From: Hippophae tibetana
Lineage: Eukaryota > Streptophyta > Magnoliopsida > Rosales > Elaeagnaceae
Reading direction: 5' to 3'
DNA: 64,000 nucleotides
Assembly: GCA_037013495.1 (NCBI GenBank)
Contig: CM072806.1
Location: forward strand, 20,845,501-20,909,500
This document shows, one piece after another, positions 48,500 to 58,300 of the stretch. The notes beneath the pieces are model-generated. The model made no database searches, was not told the origin of the DNA, and saw nothing but the letters and a program-made list of their open reading frames with translations. Within the stretch, counting starts at the first letter, position 1; every line of letters begins with the position of its first letter. Both the position numbers and the translations under genes were made by a program.

Positions 48500-48830
48500 T
48501 GATCGTTGATGACTTACCATATCACGTGGTGGTGGGGTTCCAAAGGAAATCCAATTTTTTTTGTTCACATTAGTTGTGAAAATGGCATAAGAGAGCAACT
48601 AGTGCATAATTAAGACAGGTGTATAAACTCGTAGAGTTATTTGCATTTATACATTGATTGAGTTATATACTGTTGATTTATATTAGTGAATTATTTGCTA
48701 CCAGATAGTTTCTATAAGCAATCCAAATTTGTTACCACATAGGTGATGATCCTATGTGAGTTTATCTCATTATATCGTCATTTTCATAATTCATATACTC
48801 ACATGTTAGGATATTATAGTGACAATTTGA
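48500..48830 (+). repeat. Copia-A-related LTR, right part
   Basis: It contains 'CCTATGTGAGTTTATCTCAT' then 'TATATCG', matching 'CTATATAGGTTTACCTCATT' then 'ATATCG' at about 31,530 in the copia-A LTR. It may be the far part of the LTR that begins at 45,390, split by the MITE cluster. Confidence 0.35.
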
Positions 48831-48931
48831 TCCAAATATGTTCACACATATGAGGATTTGATTGTGATTGAAAATCCTTTTCTTTATTTCTATGCCATGC
48901 TTCTTTATCTTTGTCTATTATGATATATCAT

Positions 48932-49520
48932 TATTAAAAATCAACACCAACTTAATAAATGAAGTGGTTGAAAGATGTAGAAAAATAAATGGAGTGATTG
49001 AAGGATGTAGGAAATAAATGGAGTGGTTGAAAGATGTGAAAAAATAAATAAAGTGGTTGAAAGATATAGGAAAATAAATGGAATGGTTGAAAGATGTAGG
49101 AAAATAAATAGAGTGGTTGAAGGATGTAGAAAAATAAATGGAGTAGTTGAAGGATGTAGAAAAAATAAATAGAGTGGTTGAAGAATGCAGAAAAGAGAAG
49201 TGTGTAGAATGTGATTTGTGTGGTTAGAATGATTTCTTAGTTTTATATTTGTGTGGTGTAGATTGCATGATGATGACTATAAATAGCCTACCTTGCATTT
49301 GGTTTAATCATCCCATAAAAAACAAATAAGTCTTTGTATTCTTAATTTGAGTGTGAGTTGAGAGCTTTCTTTTTGAGTGTTTGTATTTATCTTCAATTTG
49401 TGAGTTGCCTTGAAAGGTTTTATAGTGTCTTTCAATGTGAATATAATATAAGTAGTTTGTTTACTTGTTTTGGATCCAATATTAATAAATTTAGAGTTAT
49501 GTATTCTAAATTTCTTAACA
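48932..49520 (+). repeat. 5' LTR of gene-capturing copia element (copia-B)
   Basis: It ends ...TTTCTTAACA directly before a primer-binding site and contains a TATA box (CTATAAATAGCC at about 49,279). The likely start is TATTAAAAATCAACACC near 48,932. The U3 part carries a tandem array (48,955-49,195). Confidence 0.65.
48955..49195 (+). repeat. ~30 bp tandem array in LTR U3
   Basis: About eight imperfect copies of 'GTGGTTGAAAGATGTAGAAA' plus 'AATAAATGGA' lie upstream of the LTR TATA box. Repeats in this place often act as enhancers in plant LTRs; that role is inferred here. Confidence 0.75.
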
Positions 49521-49521
49521 A

Positions 49522-49535
49522 TTGGTATCGACGCT
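49522..49535 (+). other. Primer-binding site (copia-B)
   Basis: TTGGTATCGACGC follows the LTR by one base. It matches the tRNA-Met type TGGTATCAGAGC with changes in its second half. Confidence 0.65.
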
Positions 49536-49613
49536 ATCTTGAGTTGTGAGGAGTTTGATACTCTACAAGTTTCTTAATTAAGCTTGTTCGGTATAGTCGA
49601 AGTCTTGTCGACA

Positions 49614-50530
49614 TGATGGGTGACCTTCAAGTAGTTAGAGGAATCAAGAAACTCAACAACAAAAACTATAACATATGTGCAACATATATGGAGTCTTACC
49701 TATAAGGTCAAGATCTGTGGGAGGTTGTTAGTGGTGAAAAAATTACACAACCAGCAGCAGAAGATGCAAACAACATCTTGTGGAAGTGGAAAATTAAAAC
49801 AGGTAAAGCAATGTTTGCTTTAAAGACCACAGTTGAAGAAGAAATGTTGGAGCACATACGGGATGCCAAAATACTGAAGGAAGCATGGGACACTCTTGTT
49901 ACACTTTTTTCAAAGAAGAATGATACAAGACTACAACTTCTCGAGAACGAGTTGCTATCAATGGCACAACGTGACATGACGATTTCCCAGTACTTTCACA
50001 AGGTGAAATTGTTATGTTGTGAAATTTCAGAGTCAGAACGGAAAGATCCTATTGGGAAAACCAGGATAAAAAGAATAATTATCCATGGCTTAAGACCTAA
50101 ATATCGAGGTTTTGTTATCGCTATACAAGGATGGCTTATACAACCATCTCTTATTGAGTTTGAGAATTTGCTGGCCGGTCAAGAAGCTATGGCTAAGCAA
50201 ATTGGAGAAGTCTCGTTGAAGGGAGAGGAAGAAGCATTCTAGGCCAGCAAAAGCAAAAGGCACTTTCAAGAGATAAAATGGTAGTGGATTAAATAAGGAT
50301 GGCAACAAAGGAAAAATTTCTCAAAGAAATGAGGCTTTCGTCCAAGGGGAGCTTGGAAGAATTGTAGTAACAACAGAAAATTTGATGGTGAGTGTTACAA
50401 CTGTGGGAAATGGGTCATATGGCAAAATATTGTTAGAGTAGGAAAAAGTCTATTGAAAGTAATACAACTACTTCCAATTCTAAGGAGAATAGCGAAGATG
50501 GTTAGGATGTCGAAGCATTATTGGCTATAG
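49614..50530 (+). pseudogene. Copia gag (UBN2) with broken zinc knuckle
   Basis: It starts MMGDLQVVRGIKKLNNKNYN at 49,614. An in-frame TAA occurs at about 49,700, then a 154-codon open stretch to 50,242 with EAWDTLVTLFSKKNDTRLQL, ENELLSM, ISQYFHKVK, IHGLRPKYRGF and FENLLAGQEAMAKQ, a clear copia gag. The zinc knuckle CYNCGK.GHMAKYC at about 50,395-50,435 is broken by a one-base deletion. The next stretch reads EALLAIEE, a stop, then LALMVTT, the usual bridge to protease, but the sequence then changes (see next entry). Confidence 0.85.
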
Positions 50531-50547
50531 AAGAATAATTAGCTCTC

Positions 50548-50898
50548 ATGGTAACAACATCAAAACTTGTACATGAAATTGTGGAAAGAAATGGCGATAT
50601 GGAAACCATAGAGAACATTGGCGATGTAGAAACTACAGAGAGTAGTGGTGGGACAACATTGGCACATTTCTCAACCGTTGTTTCTACAATCAAGGATGGA
50701 CTCGAAGATGCAGATGAAGAGCTTGGTGACAATCGTAGGATGGACCATTGGACAGAAAATTCAAACACGAAGCCCTTTGGAGAAGGGTGTTGTGTTCTAT
50801 CTTACGAGTGGATAGACCCGAGTAACTGGGATTCCAACTATAAACAAGGCACCTCTTCTACAAAGTGTGATGGTGACAAAAAAAACTTGATAGATTGA
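50548..50898 (+). pseudogene. Unidentified ORF segment replacing copia protease
   Basis: After LALMVTT the 116-codon frame continues SKLVHEIVERNGDMETIENI, an acidic stretch, and ends with FGEGCCVLSYEWIDPSNWDS. It lacks the expected 'DW(I/V)(V/I)DSG(C/A)' protease active site. I do not recognise it. It may be another captured host sequence or a shuffled part of gag. Confidence 0.35.
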
Positions 50899-50971
50899 CA
50901 AAGATATCAGGTTATGATAGTATAAGATCTGATGTTGTAATGGATGATGTTACTGATTATGAGATTCCATG
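50899..50971 (+). pseudogene. Captured fragment of Raf-like MAPKKK (EDR1/CTR1 type)
   Basis: The frame reads KISGYDSIRSDVVMDDVTDY followed by EIPWEE. This is the conserved linker just in front of the kinase domain in plant Raf-like MAPKKKs (pattern 'D..RSD..LDDVA.CEIPWE(E/D)'). The kinase domain itself is absent; the frame passes straight into trihelix-like sequence. The identification rests on this short motif. Confidence 0.55.
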
Positions 50972-51413
50972 GGAGGAAGACGATGAGACCCAGTCGCATC
51001 CTTCATCGGTCTAATAATGGTGACGATGGTATCATTGGCACCTTCAAAACAACAAATGAGTCAAAATAACCTAACCCTAGCCCTACCAATCCATAACAAC
51101 AACAAAAGAGGAATGAGTGGAGGAGGTGGAAGATAGGATTGTTGGAGTGAAGGTGTTACGATGGTGTTGATCAATGATTGGGGTGAAAGGTATGTGAAAC
51201 TGAGTAGAGGGAATCTTAAGCAAAAGCATTGGAAAGAGGTTATTGATATTGCGAATAGTATATAGGACTATTCAAAGAATCCTAAGATTGATATTCAATG
51301 TAAGAATCAAATTGATACTATGAAAAAGAAGTATAAGAGTGATAATGCTAAAATTGCTGCAGGTGAAGGACCTAGCAAGTGGCGTTTCTCTAAACTACTT
51401 GATGAGTTGATTG
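50972..51413 (+). pseudogene. Captured trihelix transcription factor fragment (ASIL type)
   Basis: It begins DDETQSHPSS, passes a low-complexity N-terminus with NPLTL-like and poly-Asn/Gln parts (about 51,070-51,110), then the trihelix DNA-binding domain: [40 protein letters not shown], a stop, NPKIDIQCKNQIDTMKKKYK and GPSKWRFSKLLDELI. The three tryptophan positions and KKKYK match ASIL/ENAP-like proteins. Two or more stops are present. It ends abruptly at the RRM fragment. Confidence 0.8.
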
Positions 51414-51690
51414 TCGTTTGGATCCAAACGCCAATGATGACTTGCTAAAACAAGTATTTAACCAATTTGGTGAGTTAATTCATAATAAAATACAAGTTGG
51501 GAAAACATGTGGTTTTGTACAGTTTGTCGATAGGAAAAATGTTGAGGATGTAATTGAGAGTCTAAATGGAATGCTAATTAGTAAGCAAATCGTTCATCTT
51601 TCATAGGATCACACCTCAGGAAACAAGTAGTAGAGAGTGGGTTAAAATAACCAGTGGAATCATAAGGCACACCGAACAATTGAAGGGAAT
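51414..51690 (+). pseudogene. Captured third RRM of an RBP45/47-type RNA-binding protein
   Basis: It reads RLDPNANDDLLKQVFNQFGE, LIHNKIQVGKTCGFVQFVDR and LNGMLISKQIVHLS, then a stop and DHTSGNK. This matches the RRM3 'GGLDP...DL...F..FGE...VKIP.GK.CGFVQF..R' with RNP1 (KTCGFVQF) kept; RNP2 is truncated at the junction. Only one RRM is present, with no RRM1 or RRM2. Confidence 0.8.
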
Positions 51691-51742
51691 CAGATGTAAA
51701 GTGACAAATAAATGTGAAGAACGTTTTTCTTCATTAAGAGTT

Positions 51743-51756
51743 GGTGTTGGGGGGAG
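51743..51756 (+). other. Polypurine tract and start of a 3' LTR remnant
   Basis: GGTGTTGGGGGGAG is followed by TGTTGACACC. A G-rich purine tract followed by TGTTG is the usual border of a copia 3' LTR, which places the captured gene fragments inside the retroelement. Only the very start of the LTR is recognisable before CACTA-like sequence begins. Confidence 0.55.
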
Positions 51757-51774
51757 TGTTGACACCTTGAACTG

Positions 51775-51982
51775 ATGTTACGTCCACGTGTAGCGTCGAT
51801 TTAACACGTTAATTGATACTACGTCCTACGTGGATAACGTCAGTTCAACACGTCAATCGACGCTACGTCCTACGTAAATAGTGTCAGTTCTACACCAAAC
51901 CGACTTTAAATTCATTATAAGTTGATTTTTCCAAAAACCGACTTTACATATCGACTTAAATACTTCTTTTTTTGTAATAGTG
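51775..51982 (-). mobile_element. CACTA transposon terminus
   Basis: It ends TTTTTTTGTAATAGTG at 51,982, the reverse of CACTATTACAAAAAAA, a CACTA-type terminal inverted repeat. Inside lie subterminal repeats of about 45 bp with 'TACGTCC(T)ACGTGGA' and 'CGTCAGTTCAACACGTCAAT' phrases in three units (51,780-51,900). The opposite end was not found. Confidence 0.6.
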
Positions 51983-52304
51983 AATAATAATTCGACTAAA
52001 GAAAATGTTATACCAAATAAACTTTCTCCCATTTTAGTACTCAATACACTTTAATATTTTTAAGTGTTAATATTATCTACAAAATTAAATTATTTTTTTA
52101 GTTTTCAAAACAATCATAATACATGATAAGATATAAAAGTTACGAGTGTAAAATTGTGCAAAAAAAACTAGGTGATATTAACAATTTTTTTCTACCAAAA
52201 TTATTTGATAGCAGTTGAGTCCATAAAAGTAAATTATTCCGAGGCCAAATAAAGAAAATATTATACAATTAAATTAAAGAAATGGAGATTATATATTTTT
52301 GTAT

Positions 52305-55300
52305 TCAAGGTTTAACAAAGGAAAAATCATGACTGTGTATATCTTCATCTCTTTGTGGTTGGTTGAATTGAATTTGATGTGGTGGTGATGTTGACCTATT
52401 ATGATCATCATGATTAGAATCCTCAATCTCAGAGAGCTCAGTATCAGATTGATATGATCTTGGGGAATAGTGAACGCTTTCAATATCTGATGGAGTGGAT
52501 CTATGTTTGTTATTATGCAGCAGATGCAGAGGAGAAGCACCTTGACTTGGTGTGTTATCACCACTCATGAAACCTGATGAGGAACCAATATCTGCTCCTG
52601 CTTTCTTCAATTTCTTTCTCTCCTTTGCTGCCTTTTGCCATTTCATAAGTGCTTTTGCTGTTTGCTCTTCGAATGTTGACCTTTTCATGTGAGATCCCAT
52701 CTATTTACATACACAATTTATCATTATTCTTTTAGCTAAGTGTTTGATAAAACCATAAAAGGGGAAGCCTGAGTCAAACAAAATAGTAAAATTGTTAGAA
52801 GTTTCTTGATAAATCAATTCTCTTAAAATTGTAATTAACTTGAAGAAATACGAATATTATTTTTATATATATATATTTTTTAAATATTGGCTCTATATAT
52901 TATATAGACTAAATTCTTATAATGTAACAATTGGGTTTCTTGAAATTTGAATACATCTCTAATACATGGCAGAAATTGATGTTCGGTTAAACTATTAGAA
53001 GTAAGACCAATATTACATTTATACTTTCTATCATGAATGATCATTTTAGTATTCTTTTATGTTCGAAAAAAGAAGATAAATTTAAAAAACAAGTATAATC
53101 AAATTTTATTATCTTGATTATTACTCTTCAGTTTTTCTAATGTTTTTCCAATATAAAGGAGTAGGGGTGTTCCCGGTCCGGTGCGGTCCAGTTTTGGGGA
53201 AAAAAATTAACCAAATCGGACCGTTTATATTACTCGGATCGAATCGGATTGGATTGAACCGAACCGTTTGAAATGGTTTTAATTAATACAAACCGAACCT
53301 GATCGTTTGATTTATGAAACCATTCGGTCCGATCCGATTTGATTTCCGGTTTAGTTCGATTTTTGGACACCTTTAATGAGAAATAATGTAAAAAATTTAA
53401 TATATTTATCAAACCGGTCCAATTCAACCAGTTTAAACTAGACCGGATCGTTTAATTTATAAAATCGTTCGGTCTAGTTTTACGGTTTGGTCCGGTCCAG
53501 ACCGGTTTATGGACACCCTTATAAAGGAGTACTATTTTTTAAAATTTTAAAATCATACGATCAAAGTGTTCAGTTATGAAAAACAAAACCCAAAAAAAAC
53601 CAAGAGTATTTGTTTCTACTTCAATAACCCTTTTGACAGAAAAAAAAAAAAAAGTACTTTAGGCGCCCAAACATGAAAAAATATGACACAAGTATTTTCA
53701 GTAGTCAGGAAGCACATTTTATCCTTGCTGACAGTGGTACGTATGTGCTTCTTGAAACTTTTTCTTTTTTATTTCTAAAATCACTTTTAACAGAACCACG
53801 TACAAACCAAAGATATGTAAATTTCCTTTGATGCAAAATGAGTTTGCGTAGATACATTGAATAGAAGGTGTGAAGAGTGCTGTACTCACTTGTGTGACCA
53901 AAGCATAAAGAGGGAAAGTGATGTAACTGCATATGATCTGCAGAGCTCCTCCCAGAATAATCCTTGTCAAGGTGAGTGGTAAATTTTCATGGAAGCATGA
54001 TTTTAGTCCAAATTCATACTGCAAAAATAAAAAATAAAAAAATAAAAAAGTTATAAATGAAATTTTAATCACTTTGAATATATTATCAGAAATTAATTAG
54101 TAACAATTAACTAAAGAGCACATACCCATATCCACAGGAAGTATGCCATTTGGAATGCATTCTGCAGAAACCCAAATCATTATTTCTGATTTTTTTAAAG
54201 ATTTTTGACAAGTAGCTAGTGGGGTTTAAATATTTAATGCTATTTAATTAAGTGTATTTAATTTGTTTAAAGTTGAATGTAGGAATGACCTGGAATAATA
54301 TGAAATGAATCAAAAGCAGAACCCAATCTGGGCGGTTGAACCAGAAATATTTATTGCTGGGTTCTACTACGGGAGCTCCTTTGACAACTGTGGTTCTATC
54401 TTGAATTTCTTCAGCCATCTCCATTATGATAAGTTCTAGCTTTGTTCCAACTAATAAAAGTGTCTGTAGAATGATTGAACAAAATTCATTTAATTTCCTC
54501 TAGAATAATATTTTATTAGACTTAAGATTAAGTTGCTTAATTGTCTTACAATTAGTGGTGCTAATGACAACCAAGTCATTGTGTACCAATCTGCAACAAT
54601 ATTAAAACATCATTTCAAATCATATAAATATCTATCTCACTATCAACAAAAATATTGCACATGTGAATTCAAATTTTACATGTAATGCCTTACATAAACT
54701 TGCTTATAGAGTGTTTTGGGCATCATTAAAGATTAAAAGTATTAATTTTATAGCACTATGGTACATTAAGAGTATTTAATTATGTTACTTAATACATTAT
54801 TAATTGTTATTTAATTATATATTGGACTCTGAACTTTCAAGTATGTAAGGTTGTTGTTAACAAAAGGAGTTATTTCTCACGTTGGAAATTGAAAGGTCTC
54901 CAGGGAATTTTGGTCATTTTATGGCCAGATATAAATACACTTTTAGGGTTTTTGGAGCAACTCGTTTTCATTTCTCTTGTTCCTTTGGTCTCCTAGCTCT
55001 ATTTTTCTTCTTCTCCTAAATTTCTCTCATCTTTTCAAAGATATATGGTTGTTTTGCTTTTGTAAATGTTTGAGGGTTATTTACTTGTGATTTGTGAGGG
55101 TTTATTACCTCTCATTTCGTGTTAAGTTTTTAACCTCTGTAATTTTCTCTGGTTTCATTTCTGTACAAATATTATTTTACAGTGAATATGAGTATTATTC
55201 TTTCCCATGGATTAGGCCATGCAATTTAGAAGACAAACCATTTTATATTATGTATTCTTTGATTTCTTGAAATTTACAATTCTTAAAAGTTTTTATGTTT

Positions 55301-58300
55301 GATTCAATTAATCTTGAGTTGAATCCGTTCAAAGTAACTGTTATAGTAAGTTGTGAGCGTGAAATCATATCAAAAAGAAAGAAAAAAGATGATAACTATG
55401 AGTAGATATATACCGTAGACATTTAGAAGCAAGAAGATGATGGCAAAAATCCAAAGTGGTATACTGCAATAATCATGTAACTTGTGTTAAAACAAGTCAT
55501 ATAGTAGGGGAGAAAAAACATTTATATAGTATAATACAAGTATGCTAAAAAGGAAATTTTGTAAATTTGTTTATTATCTGGATTGAGATTTGAGAGAGAC
55601 CTAACACCTACGACAACTTTGAAATCATCTTCCATTGATCTCTTGATATATTGACGAAAGTCAAACTTGCTATTTGCAGCAAAATGTTTCTGCATTTTTT
55701 TTTTTAATGAACAAAGTGAGTTCATATAACCAAATGCCATTATTTTGAGGAAATTGATTTGTAATTAGAAGAAATTAGAGGATATACATTTATAAATCCA
55801 CGTCGTAACGTGAGATAGTCTACTTTTGTCACTGAACCAAAAAATTGTCTGAAAAATGCCACCTACATATAAGATATCAAAAGAAGTAGTACAATATATA
55901 TATATATATTAATGGAATTTGTGATAATACCATTTTGTCATGTAATTGTGAAGCCATACTAAAAATATTGCATGATTAGAATAAGATTGGTAAATATCTA
56001 GTTTGTTATGTTTGTCTATATACTTACAATCCATCTAATGACTGGTGTTCTGGATGCCCCAGAGTGACGCTTCACAAAAGATGTTTGATGAGTAAATCTG
56101 AACCTTGCAGGATCTGAATGTTTAACCAAGTCAACTTACTCATTAGATGCATAAAGATAGTCAGAACTCCAGCAACTCCAACAACTAAACGTTCATTGGA
56201 ACACCAACAAATCATGCTATGCATGCAAAAAAAATTTTGGACCTTAAATACTATTGTAGAATATGTGTTAAATTTAAGTATAAATTAATTAAAACTTAAA
56301 AAAAATGGAAAGGATTGAAATGGTGTCAAAAAGAAAAAAATGCTATTGAATTTAGTGATTATAGTATATAATTTGAAGAGGAACATAATTACCATTTGTA
56401 AATTGATATTCTAAGGAGGTTGTTTCTGATTCCCAAGACTTCCACTTCTTCATCTGGTTAACAATCACAAGCATAGTTATAATAAGCTCATAAAAATAAA
56501 ATTTAAAGAAAAAATATATGTTTAAGACCTAAGATCATCACAAAAATTTCAAGACATAACAAGATAAGGACTAATACCTTGGCCTTCCCCAATGCTATGG
56601 TCATAACACTGTAGAGAACATGAAACACAGCCAGCACAAATATGAATATATGCAATTGATGTGCCCCATAATATGTGATCAATTCAACTTTACCCTGTTT
56701 ATTTTCCAACAAAATTTAATTAATTGAAAAGAATTAAAAAAACATATGAACTCAACCCGAATACTATTAACACGGTACCAACACGACTAACACGATACAA
56801 TTGTTACCCTACTTACTTGAGTAGAGCAAGCTTTTTTATCACCAGCAGGTGCTGCTAAAGCCCTGCGCCAAATGACCTCATCAGCAATATATGAAAGCAA
56901 TTTTCTCCTATCATCACCTCCTTTATGATCATCATCATCATCATGATCACCACCATCATAATAGTCCTTCTTTATATCCTTCCTACATGGAAGCATAATA
57001 TCTGCATACTTTGGAGGGATGCACATTTTTGCTATATATGTTGTACCCACTGTCAGTATCAGAGATATTAATCCCAATAGCATTAACTCTGTCAACAAAT
57101 TAAACATGAAAATTATATTAATTTTGAATATCTAATATTTATTTATATCTAAATAATTAATACAAAACATATTATTTACAAATCTAACCAGCTTTGATTT
57201 TTTCCAGAGCTTCCATCATAGCCTTCTTACGTTGTTTCTTGAACCACTGTAATTAGATTGATAACATGAACAACTTATTATAAAGTTTTCTAAATATTGT
57301 TTTCTGCTTTCAGATTTTAAAATCATATCGTATTCTTAGAAACATTTGCTGAAAAATCAAAAAACATAAACAGAAAGCAACATGACACTAGCGGATGGAT
57401 ACAGGGGCATGGGCGAAGGCACTCTTAACTTTTAAAAATGTGTTTTTGGTATTTTTATGGATTGGTGTCCACTGATTTTTTTTCTTCCAAATATCTAATA
57501 TATTATAAATTTTGAAGAGGGAAATTTTGTATCAAAATGTTAACTTAAAAATAATAAAAATAATACCCCTTTTATATATACCCATATGTTTTCACTATTA
57601 GAAAAACATTTATAAGTCATTTTATTTTTAACGTTATTTAAATTAAACTAATGACATTTACATTCGTTCGATATTTAATTTCGTTCGATTGGACATCATT
57701 TAATATTATAGATATGTTATTTTTGTTATTGTATATTTTAAGTGTGTTATTTTTTAAAAATTTTCTATATTATTTTATATCTCATGTTTTTATAGCTAAT
57801 AAAATTGAGGGATAAGGATTATATTTTTTGAAGGGTATACCAAAAGTTACTTTCTTTAAAAAAAATATTATAATTTAATTCAAAATGATTATAAAAAACA
57901 GATTTGATTAAATTTAATCAATGTGAAACACTGTTAAATTAGATTATTAAAAAAGAAAAAAAAATGTGAAATTATTAGTTTGTCATTGTAAATTTATAAG
58001 TGTATTTTATTTTATATTTTTTAAATATTTTTTCAAAAAACGACCACGAGTATATCTCTCACTAAATTAAAACATTAATAATGTACCCCTATATAATTTT
58101 GTCACTAATATGAATTTTGAAAAAAATTAAGTTACTGTAAAAAAAATTTCCCAATAAAATTTGTACATTTTCTTTTCATTTTTATTCTTATAAAAAAAAT
58201 TATATTTTTTAATGTATATTCTAAGTTCTAGAATACTTAAAACTAAAATACTCACTACCTAAAAGAGTGCAAAAAGCCCTTTTCTTGTAAAAAAAAATCC

